Shown here in pieces: positions 19,624-27,312 of a DNA stretch of 64,000 bases. Position numbers and translations under genes: made by a program. The stretch comes from Nevskia soli DSM 19509 (GTDB lineage Bacteria > Pseudomonadota > Gammaproteobacteria > Nevskiales > Nevskiaceae). The notes below the pieces were generated by a model. The model made no database searches. It was not told the origin of the DNA and saw only the letters and a list, made by a program, of their open reading frames with translations. The DNA is taken from positions 1-64,000 of the forward strand of contig NZ_JONR01000021.1 of assembly GCF_000711955.1 (NCBI RefSeq), given 5' to 3'. Position 1 is the first letter of the stretch. Each line of letters opens with the position of its first letter.

Positions 19624-21894
19624 ATGGGAAAGTCAGAAAACATCGGCGATCAGAAGCGCGAGCAGGATCTGATCAATCAGTTCCTCGCCGACAACGTGCT
19701 GTTCCTCGGGCCCGACCCCGAGATCATGGAGAACCACGACATTGCCCCGCGCACCGACGCGGAAGACAAGGCGATGAAGAAGGAGAGCGACCCGGCCGTG
19801 TTGGCCCTGGTGCGCGATCGCCTGCAGGCGGGCTGCAACGAGACTTTCGAGATGCTCGAGCAGATGGGCGCGGCGCCGGGGGCCAAATGGGGTGACCTCA
19901 TCACCGGCATCTTCACCCCCAGCGGCGACCTGGCCGTCGGCAGCACCGGTGGCGTGCTGCTATTCGCCTGCCTGGTGCATCACCCGATCAAGTTCATCAA
20001 GAAGTATTGGGAGAAAGAGCCAACCGTCGGCATCCGCGAAGGTGACGGTTTCATCCACAACGATGCCCGCTACGGCAATATTCACAACACCGACCAGAGC
20101 CTGATCATCCCGATCTTCCACGAGGGCAAGCTGGTAGCCTGGGCCGGCGCCACTGTGCATGAAGGCGAGAATGGCGCGATCGAGCCGGGCGGTATGCCAT
20201 CGGCGGCGGAGCAGGTCTACGACGAAGGCCTGAAGATGTCGCCGTTCAAGGTGGTGGAGAACTACGAACTGAAGAAGGACCTGGTGACCTACCTGCAGAA
20301 CTCGGTGCGCGAGCCGAAGCTGCAGTACGAGGACATGAAGGTCAAGCTGTTCGTGTGCCGCCGCCTGGAGCAGCGCGTAAAGGCGGCCATCGCCGAGTTC
20401 GGCGTGGACGCGGTGATCTCGTCCCTGCGCCGCGGCCTGGAGGATTCCAAGACCGAGGTGCAGCGCCGCCTCACCGAGTGGCCGGAGGGCAAGGTACGCA
20501 CAGTGGTGATGGCGGACAGCACCCTGCGCGAGAACTGCCTGATCAAGATCAACCTAGAGATGGAGAAGAAGGGTGACGAGTTGGTGCTCGACTTCCGCGG
20601 TTCCAGCCCAGAGTTCGCCAACCGCTGCAACAACACGGTGCTGTCCTCGCTCAAGGGCATGCTGTGTCAGCTGTTCCTGATGTTCGTCTGGCCCGACCTG
20701 CCGCGCAACCAGGCGGTGTTTGCGCCGATCCGGGTGATCTGCGACCCGAAGTCGACGCTGCGCTCGTCCTACACGACGCCCAACGCCGAGAGCATGATGA
20801 CGTTCTTCCCGGCGTTCACTGCGGCGCAGCTGTGCGTGGCCAAGTTCCTGTACAACACGCCGGCCAAGTTCACCAAGGTCATCGCGCCCTGGCACAACAT
20901 GATCCGTACCTTCATCTGGGGCGGCATGACGCAGCACAACGAGATGGTGGGAAACCTTTGCGCAGACCTCAATGGCATGGGTGGTGGCGCCCGCGCCGAC
21001 CGCGACGGCGAGCATGCCATCGCGCCGATCTTCGCCTCCATGGCCGACACCGGCGAGCAGGAGCTGAACGAGGAAGAGGTGCCGTTCATCCAGATCGTGT
21101 CGAAGAAGATCATGTGCGACAATCAGGCGTTCGGCAAATACCGCGGTGGCCAGGGCTACGAGATGATTGCCTCCAACCTGAAGAGCAACATGTGGGGCTT
21201 CATGGTCTGCTGCATTGGTTCCAAGGTCTCAAGCACGCCGGGTCTGTTCGGCGGCTATTCCTCGCCGACCTACCCGCTGTGCAAGGTCAAGGGTGTGGAT
21301 ACCTTCGAGATCATGAAGAGCCACCCGGAGAAGTGGGAGTTCTCCATCGTCGACATCATGAACAAGCAACCGTTCGAGGGCGCCAAGTACAGCACGCACC
21401 ACATGGGCCTGCAGTTTGAGTTGTGCAACCGCGGCGAGTTGTACATGATCATGCAGGGCAGTGGCGGCGGCTATGGCGACGTGCTGGAGCGCGACCCTGA
21501 CCTGGTGATCCGCGACATCGAGGAAAACCTGATCTCGCACGAGGCGGCGTGGCGCGTGTACAAGGCGGTTTTCAACCCGGAGACCCTGGTGCTGGATCGC
21601 GATGCGACACAGAAGGCGCGTGACGCCGAGCGCGCCGCCCGCAAGAAGCGCGGCGTGCCGTTCAAACAGTTCGTCAAGAGCTGGAGCAAGCCAGAGCCGC
21701 CTGCCAACATTCCGTACTATGGCTGCTGGGGCGAGGACTGCAGCACGATTTACGCCGGGCCTTTCGCCGGTGTGCCGCGCAAGGTGATGAGGGCCGACAA
21801 CATCGAGGCGGTGTTCATGCCCAATCCCAAGGACGTGCGCATCGCTGAGCTGGAAGATCGCATCCGTACGCTTGAGGCCAAGGGCCGCGGCTGA
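19624..21894 (+). CDS. Ketone carboxylase HyuB subunit (ApcD/AcxB-like)
   Basis: 756 residues of the hydantoinase B family, the carboxylating core of acetone/acetophenone carboxylases. Recognisable segments include WGDLITGIFTPSGDLAVGST (near 88), GDGFIHNDARYGNIHNTDQS with clustered Asp/His that could bind metal, and QGSGGGYGDVLERDPDLV near 615, a conserved HyuB glycine-rich motif. It ends the four-gene operon; a strong hairpin follows at 21903-21933. I see no homologue of the fifth, 34-kDa subunit (ApcE) directly beside it. Confidence 0.87.
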   Translation: MGKSENIGDQKREQDLINQFLADNVLFLGPDPEIMENHDIAPRTDAEDKAMKKESDPAVLALVRDRLQAGCNETFEMLEQMGAAPGAKWGDLITGIFTPSGDLAVGSTGGVLLFACLVHHPIKFIKKYWEKEPTVGIREGDGFIHNDARYGNIHNTDQSLIIPIFHEGKLVAWAGATVHEGENGAIEPGGMPSAAEQVYDEGLKMSPFKVVENYELKKDLVTYLQNSVREPKLQYEDMKVKLFVCRRLEQRVKAAIAEFGVDAVISSLRRGLEDSKTEVQRRLTEWPEGKVRTVVMADSTLRENCLIKINLEMEKKGDELVLDFRGSSPEFANRCNNTVLSSLKGMLCQLFLMFVWPDLPRNQAVFAPIRVICDPKSTLRSSYTTPNAESMMTFFPAFTAAQLCVAKFLYNTPAKFTKVIAPWHNMIRTFIWGGMTQHNEMVGNLCADLNGMGGGARADRDGEHAIAPIFASMADTGEQELNEEEVPFIQIVSKKIMCDNQAFGKYRGGQGYEMIASNLKSNMWGFMVCCIGSKVSSTPGLFGGYSSPTYPLCKVKGVDTFEIMKSHPEKWEFSIVDIMNKQPFEGAKYSTHHMGLQFELCNRGELYMIMQGSGGGYGDVLERDPDLVIRDIEENLISHEAAWRVYKAVFNPETLVLDRDATQKARDAERAARKKRGVPFKQFVKSWSKPEPPANIPYYGCWGEDCSTIYAGPFAGVPRKVMRADNIEAVFMPNPKDVRIAELEDRIRTLEAKGRG

Positions 21895-21902
21895 GAAGAA
21901 GA

Positions 21903-21933
21903 CTGTGGCCGGCCTGGCCGGGGCCGGCCACAG
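21903..21933 (+). terminator. Strong GC hairpin after the carboxylase operon
   Basis: CTGTGGCCGGCC (21903-21914) pairs perfectly over 12 bp with GGCCGGCCACAG (21922-21933) around a 7-nt loop, 8 nt after the carboxylase stop codon. There is no T-run, so it is either a Rho-type end, an mRNA stabiliser, or a partial brake before the sensor kinase gene. Confidence 0.6.
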
Positions 21934-22069
21934 CGACGCGTCGCCCCAAGATGCAAACCGGCCGGAAGCGGAGCAGCGCCCAAGGAGCGATGCCGGCTAT
22001 TCATCGACTACAGGCCGGTGTACGATCCTGAGACTAGAAAAAGGGCAGGCGTGGCTGTGGAGGACGGCG

Positions 22070-24721
22070 ATGCCAAACAGGAATCCGTACATTGGGTTCG
22101 AGAAGGACCGCAGGCGCGTGCACAGCTTGTGGGAGCGGTTCAACTCGGGCGAGGTCGATGCGGCGGGACTGCACGACCCCTATTCGCGCCTGTTGGTGAA
22201 CGAATGGCAGCGCTGCGCCCGCGACGGCGTCGACCCGACACGCCGTATCGGCGTCAGATGCGCCGACGAGGAGTTCCAGCGCCACCTCGAGGAAAACCGC
22301 CAGCTGGTCAGCATCGCCCGGCCCTACATCGATGGAGTCATTGAGCGCCTGCACGACGTACCGGGCATCGTGCTGCTGGCCGACCGCGACGGCGTGATCC
22401 TCCATATCGACGGGGACCACAGCGTGCGCCGCCTGGCTGAGGACCGCTCCGGGGTGGTGGAAGGCTCGCGCTGGCAAGAGTCGGTTGCGGGCACCAATGG
22501 CATGGGCTCGGCCCTGCTCAAGCGCCAGTCGGTGCACGTCTATTCCACCGAGCATTTCTGCGAGGGCTGGCACAGCTGGACTTGCGCCGCCACGCCGCTG
22601 CTGGACCCGGAGTTCGGCGACCCCATCGGCGTGATCGACTTCACCACCGTCGAGCGCGACTACCGCGAGCAGGCGCTGAACCTCACTACCTCGCTGGCGC
22701 GCTCGATCTCTACCCACGTCGGCGCCGAGATCAGTGCTGCGCGGCAGCAACTGGTGCGGCGCTACGAAACGCTGTGCTCGCGCTACCGCGCCGAGCAGCT
22801 GGTGCTGGTGGACGACCGCGGCCGGCTAATCCGCACCGGCCGTGGCCAGGAGCAGGATTTCAATTCCAGTCCCGAGGCGCTGCGGCTATGCGCCGACGCC
22901 ATCCCGATCCATAACGGCGGCCGCCGGCTTGGCACCGCCTACGTCCTCGGCAGCGACCTGACGCGGCCGGCGTCAGCCAGCCGCGCGCGCCGCAGCGCAG
23001 CAATGCCGCAGCGCCCGGCGCCTGCTCCGCCGCGGTTGCCGTGCGCGGCGCCGCGTGGCGGAGCGTCGCCGTCGGGCACCGAGGCCGACCCTGAGCAGCT
23101 GCTGCGGGCAACCGCCGACTATCAAGTCATCTTCGACAACGCCATCGTCGGCATCTGCTACAGCATCGACCGCGTCATCATGCGCTGCAACCGCCGCTTC
23201 GAGCAGATGTTCGGCTACGAACCCGGCGAGCTGGACAACAAGGAGTTCTTGCAGATTTACCCTTCCGAGTCCGACTTCCTGCGCATCGGCAAATCGGTCT
23301 ACCGCTACTTCCATACCCATCGCATCTACTCCGATGAGCGCCTGATGCGGCGCAAGAACGGCCAGCTGTTCTGGTGCGCAGTGTCGGGCAAGCGGCTCGA
23401 CCCGCCGGGGCAGTCGCCGCGCACCGCAATTTGGATCTTGCAGGATGTATCGCGCCGCAAGGACGCCGAGGAGGCCCTGCAGCGCGCCCACCAGCGCCTT
23501 GAAGCCCTGGTGCAGGAGCGCACCTCCGAGGTGCGCAAGAAGAACGAGGCGTTGAAGCAGGAGATCGCCCGCCGCAAGCGCATCGAAGAGAAGCTGCGCG
23601 AGAGCCAGAAGCGCTATCGCGTGCTGTTCGAGACCTCGCCCGTGGGCATGCTGGTCACGGACATGAAGGGCGACGTGGTCGAGGTCAACAAGGCGATGGC
23701 ACGGATGATCCCCAAGGCCGAGCTCTCCGCCTGCATCAAGGGCGCGAAGAACGCCCGCGTATCGATGATCCACCCCGACGGCAGCGTGATGCGCCGCAAC
23801 GACCTGCCCGATGCCCGCGCCCTGCGCGAGAATCGTACCATCCCAGAGTTCGAAGTCGGCATGCGCAACGCCGAAGGGGCGGTGCGCTGGTTCAACGTCA
23901 CCAGCGCGCCGATCCCGGTCAAGTCCTTCGGCGCGGTGGTGGCGCACCGCGAGACCACCGAGACCAAGCGCCTGGAGGAGCAGGAGCGCATCAAGCGCCT
24001 GGAGCTGGCACGCGCCTCGCGCGTCAACACCTTAGGCGAGATGGCGGCGGCGATGGCGCATGAGCTGGGCCAGCCGCTCAGCTCGGTGGTCAACTACCTC
24101 TCCGGCTGCCGCCTGCGGCTGGAGGCTGGAGACTACGACCGCGAAGCCGTCTACGACACCCTCTCGCAGGCGCTGTACTACGCCGAGCAGGCCGGCGACA
24201 TCATCAAGCACATCCGCCAGTTCGTGCGACGCCACGAACCGAACAAAGTGATGTGCGATCTCAATGCAGTGATTTGCGAGGTGGTGCGCTTCATGGATAT
24301 TGAGCGGCGCCAGATCGGCGGCACCATCGAGCTAACGCTCTCCACTTTCCTGCCGCCGCTGATGCTCGATCCGCTGGAGATCAAGCAGCTGATGGTCAAC
24401 CTGATCAAGAACGGCCTGGAGGCGATGACGGGGATGCCAGAGGGTCATCGCATCCTCGGCGTCAGCACCCGCGCGCGCGGCCGCAAGTGGGTCGAGGTGG
24501 CGGTGGCCGACCGCGGCCACGGCGTCACGGCGGACGATGCCAAGAGTATCTTCAATCCTTTCTTCTCGACCAAGAACAACGGTCTGGGGCTGGGTCTGGT
24601 GATCTGCCGCTCCATCGTCGAGTCGCACGGCGGCAAGATCACGGTGGGTGCCAATACCCATCGCGGCGCCACCTTCAGCTTCAATCTGCCACAGATGGCG
24701 ACGGACCATGACCAACGATGA
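22070..24721 (+). CDS. Sensor histidine kinase with AcoR-type GAF and PAS domains
   Basis: 883 residues, no membrane segment. The N-terminal about 300 residues look like the sensory part of sigma-54 activators of the AcoR (acetoin) type, e.g. ARPYIDGVIERLHDVPG and the GAF segment VVEGSRWQESVAGTNGMGSA. Two PAS domains follow (about 345-480 and 520-640), joined by a coiled coil (about 470-520). The kinase core has His664 in AHELGQPLSSVVNYLSG, the N-box NLIKNGLEA and the G-boxes RGHGV and NNGLGLGLVICRSIVESHGG. It should sense a soluble ketone- or acyl-like ligand and phosphorylate the next gene's product. ATG 22070 is chosen because the AcoR-like homology begins there. Confidence 0.88.
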   Translation: MPNRNPYIGFEKDRRRVHSLWERFNSGEVDAAGLHDPYSRLLVNEWQRCARDGVDPTRRIGVRCADEEFQRHLEENRQLVSIARPYIDGVIERLHDVPGIVLLADRDGVILHIDGDHSVRRLAEDRSGVVEGSRWQESVAGTNGMGSALLKRQSVHVYSTEHFCEGWHSWTCAATPLLDPEFGDPIGVIDFTTVERDYREQALNLTTSLARSISTHVGAEISAARQQLVRRYETLCSRYRAEQLVLVDDRGRLIRTGRGQEQDFNSSPEALRLCADAIPIHNGGRRLGTAYVLGSDLTRPASASRARRSAAMPQRPAPAPPRLPCAAPRGGASPSGTEADPEQLLRATADYQVIFDNAIVGICYSIDRVIMRCNRRFEQMFGYEPGELDNKEFLQIYPSESDFLRIGKSVYRYFHTHRIYSDERLMRRKNGQLFWCAVSGKRLDPPGQSPRTAIWILQDVSRRKDAEEALQRAHQRLEALVQERTSEVRKKNEALKQEIARRKRIEEKLRESQKRYRVLFETSPVGMLVTDMKGDVVEVNKAMARMIPKAELSACIKGAKNARVSMIHPDGSVMRRNDLPDARALRENRTIPEFEVGMRNAEGAVRWFNVTSAPIPVKSFGAVVAHRETTETKRLEEQERIKRLELARASRVNTLGEMAAAMAHELGQPLSSVVNYLSGCRLRLEAGDYDREAVYDTLSQALYYAEQAGDIIKHIRQFVRRHEPNKVMCDLNAVICEVVRFMDIERRQIGGTIELTLSTFLPPLMLDPLEIKQLMVNLIKNGLEAMTGMPEGHRILGVSTRARGRKWVEVAVADRGHGVTADDAKSIFNPFFSTKNNGLGLGLVICRSIVESHGGKITVGANTHRGATFSFNLPQMATDHDQR

Positions 24722-25334
24722 CGAAACGGTGTTTATCGTCGACGACGAAGAGCCGGTGCGGCGCTCGCTCAAGTATCTGCTGGAGTCGGTCAAGCTGCGC
24801 GTGGAGGCCTTCGAGTCGGCTGAGTCCCTGCTCAAGAAGCTGACTCCCACCGCGCACGGCTGCATCGTGCTCGACGTGCGCATGCCTGGCATCGGCGGCC
24901 CGGAGCTGATGGACCACCTCAACCAGGTCGGCCTGACCATTCCCATCATCTTCCTCTCCGCCCACGGCGACGTACCGCTGGCGGTGCGCGCCATGCGTGG
25001 CGGCGCCATCGACTTCCTGCAGAAACCGCCCAACAGTCAGGTGTTCCTCGAGTGTGTGCGCCGTGCCCTGGCCTCGGACCGCCAGGCGCGGCGAGACCGC
25101 GCGGAGACAGCGGTAGTCACCGAGCGCTTGTCTGCGCTCACCGATCGCGAGCGCGAGGTGCTGGAGCGCCTGGTTGCCGGCCAAGGCAACAAGGCCATCG
25201 CGCGCGACCTGGACGTGAGCTACAAGACCGTCGAGGCGCACCGCGCGCGCGTGATGCGTAAAATGCAGGTGTCCAACTATCCCGCCCTGGTGCACCTGAT
25301 CCTCAACGCGCGCCGAGGCGTTGGAGCCAAGTAG
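24708..25334 (+). CDS. Response regulator, FixJ/NarL type
   Basis: 208 residues: receiver domain with acidic pocket Asp12/Asp13, phospho-acceptor Asp56 in VLDVRMPG, Thr/Ser site FLSAHGD and Lys in FLQKPP; then a LuxR-type helix-turn-helix (about 140-200) with LTDREREVLERLVAGQGNKA and VSYKTVEAHRARVMRKM. The gene overlaps the kinase gene by 14 bp, so the two form a pair like TodS/TodT or StyS/StyR. It is the best candidate to bind the TAGGGAAATCCCTA palindromes in the island: regulators of this type bind such dyads next to -10 boxes (inference). Confidence 0.9.
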   Translation: MTNDDETVFIVDDEEPVRRSLKYLLESVKLRVEAFESAESLLKKLTPTAHGCIVLDVRMPGIGGPELMDHLNQVGLTIPIIFLSAHGDVPLAVRAMRGGAIDFLQKPPNSQVFLECVRRALASDRQARRDRAETAVVTERLSALTDREREVLERLVAGQGNKAIARDLDVSYKTVEAHRARVMRKMQVSNYPALVHLILNARRGVGAK

Positions 25335-25486
25335 AGCTGACGGTAGGCGCCGCCCCCGCTGCGGCAATAAGCCCCCTGCAAAAAAAACCGGAGAACGGCG
25401 AGTCCTTACGGCCTTGCGCATCCTTGCGCGCGCTATTTCCGGCATTTTCCCTCCATGTTTCTCCCGTGCGCAGTACCCGGCCGGAA

Positions 25487-25526
25487 TAGGGGAATTCCCT
25501 AATTGCTTGCGGCATTTCACTACGCA
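25487..25526 (+). promoter_or_regulatory. Island operator 3 with spaced -10, upstream of envelope operon
   Basis: TAGGGGAATTCCCTA at 25487-25501 contains a perfect GGGAATTCCC dyad. After 18 bp follows CTACGCA at 25520-25526, a weaker match to the CTAATTG of operators 1 and 2. It lies in the gene-free stretch 25335-25740 and leaves a leader of about 210 nt before the DUF1329 gene. Confidence 0.65.
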
Positions 25527-25645
25527 CAGGTTCCAAATTCCGCAGTGTCCATGGCGAAGCCGAACGACCTCAGTCGACATCTTCCTAATTGACCCTTCCG
25601 GCGGTGCGCCGATACTTCAAGCGACGCTGTGAGGGCGAGAAAAGA

Positions 25646-25723
25646 CACCTGTAGCGGCGCAGCCGCAAGGTGCGAATCCGCACACTGCCCCGCTGGCTGA
25701 ATTACATAAACCTGGAACAGGTG
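25646..25723 (+). promoter_or_regulatory. Structured leader with cobalamin-riboswitch-like core
   Basis: In the leader downstream of operator 3, GGTGCGAATCC followed by CACTGCCCCGC (25669-25693) resembles the conserved core of cobalamin riboswitches. GCGGC/GCCGC and GTGCG/CGCAC form local hairpins, and CACCTG (25646-25651) can pair with CAGGTG (25718-25723) to close the domain. The usual 5' part and a convincing 3' B12 box are not apparent, so this could be a degenerate element or chance. B12 logic would fit the island's icmF. Confidence 0.3.
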
Positions 25724-25740
25724 CTGGTACTGGAGGACAC

Positions 25741-27117
25741 ATGCGCATCAAAAAGTACGATTTCAACTACGGCCGCCGAGCGCTCATGGAGAAAGCTGCC
25801 AAGGGAGTCTTCGCCACAGGCGTGCTGACGCCGCTGTGGCCCTTGATTGCCAGAGGCGACAACTTGGCCAAGGCCTATCCCGACGAACTGGTATCGATCG
25901 AAGCCTATACCAAGGGCAAGGTCAAGCCTGGTGACGCGATCACCGCCGACAACGTCGACGTCGTCAAAGATCTGCTCGATCCGATCGCCTATCAGCAAGT
26001 GAAGACCATGGGGCGACGGATCATCATCGTGCCGCCAACCACGGATATCACCAAGATGTTCAATCACGATTTTCTCGAGGCCACGCTGAAGAACAAGGGC
26101 AAGTCCAAGTTCGACGCGACCGGCAACGTGGTCTACGAGGACGGTGGGCCTTGGCGCGGTGGCACGCCGTTCCCCGATCCCAAGGACGGCAAGGAGGCGC
26201 TATTCAACATCACCCTGAGCTGGGGGCGTCACGACTATTCGCTCTACGCCATTCGCGACTGGGATATCCAGCCCAGCGGCGACGAGGCCTACCACTATGA
26301 TTTCGTCTGGGCCGAACTGAACACCACCGCACGCGCCGACGGTCAGGTGTTCAACGGCATGAAGGATATGCTGCGCCTTCAATCGGTTTGGTTCACCTCC
26401 CCGCAGGACACGGCCGGCACCTCGTTCCTGTCGCAGTGGTACTACGACCAGCGCAAGTTCCCGGAGTTGTACGGCTACCTGCCGGCATTCAAGCGCGTGC
26501 GTCAGTTCCCCACCAACCAGCGCTTCGAGCCGCTAGTGCCGGGCATCACGTTTTTCCTCTCCGATGCCTGGTCTTCCGGCGATCCACTGCTGACCTGGGG
26601 CAATTTCAAGACCATCGGCCGCCAGCCGATGCTCGGGGCCATCAGCCAAAACTGGAAGGGCAGTTTGCCGAACTGGGAGCGGCCGCGGCATGGTGGCGGC
26701 AAGGGCAAAACCTTCCTCGACACTTACATGGAGTTGATTCCGGAGTGCATCGTGGTCGAGGCCGAGCCGGTGGGCTATCCCCGCGCGCCGGTGAGCAAGA
26801 AGCGGGTATGGATCGACGTGCGCAACAACATGTACGTGTCGAGCATCACATACGACCGCCGCGGCGAGGTGTGGAAGTCGTTCGAAACCGGCTCCGGTCA
26901 GTTCGTCGACGGCAATGCCGTATTCAAGGACACCTCCGGCCACCCGGCTTGGTCCTGGACGCACGTGCTGGTGCACGACATCCAGTCCAACCGCATGAGC
27001 ATCCTCGCTCACGTACGCGAGGTGAAGGGCGGCTACCAGACCACGTTCAACATGGATGGCGATGTAGTCAATAAGTTCTTCACGGTGCAGGCGATGCAGC
27101 GCCTCGGCGCTGCCTGA
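25741..27117 (+). CDS. DUF1329 periplasmic protein, copy 1
   Basis: 458 residues. A twin-arginine-like leader (YGRRALMEKAAKGVF) suggests export. The body matches DUF1329, a LolA/LolB-like fold that pairs with DUF1302 outer-membrane proteins; shared blocks with copy 2 (32985) include AKAYPDELVSIE, PELYGYLPAFKRVRQFPT, NQRFEPLVPG and PRAPVSKKRVWID. Family members are thought to bind hydrophobic compounds or lipids in the periplasm; the biochemical role is not established. It is the first gene behind operator 3 and starts the envelope module. Confidence 0.85.
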   Translation: MRIKKYDFNYGRRALMEKAAKGVFATGVLTPLWPLIARGDNLAKAYPDELVSIEAYTKGKVKPGDAITADNVDVVKDLLDPIAYQQVKTMGRRIIIVPPTTDITKMFNHDFLEATLKNKGKSKFDATGNVVYEDGGPWRGGTPFPDPKDGKEALFNITLSWGRHDYSLYAIRDWDIQPSGDEAYHYDFVWAELNTTARADGQVFNGMKDMLRLQSVWFTSPQDTAGTSFLSQWYYDQRKFPELYGYLPAFKRVRQFPTNQRFEPLVPGITFFLSDAWSSGDPLLTWGNFKTIGRQPMLGAISQNWKGSLPNWERPRHGGGKGKTFLDTYMELIPECIVVEAEPVGYPRAPVSKKRVWIDVRNNMYVSSITYDRRGEVWKSFETGSGQFVDGNAVFKDTSGHPAWSWTHVLVHDIQSNRMSILAHVREVKGGYQTTFNMDGDVVNKFFTVQAMQRLGAA

Positions 27118-27312
27118 TGGAAGGTCCGGGTGCGGCAGGTTGCCGCCGCGCCCGGATCATCTCCGGTCCGCTGCGGCGGACCGTTACGCACGGCCCTGCC
27201 TTGCAGCTTGAGCACGAAGAGCCCCACCGGCGAGGGCCGGCGCAAGAGGGTGGCTTTTGGGCCCGAGGCAGGCTGGCCATCGACGACCTGACGCCTGGTT
27301 CCCGAGGATTTC

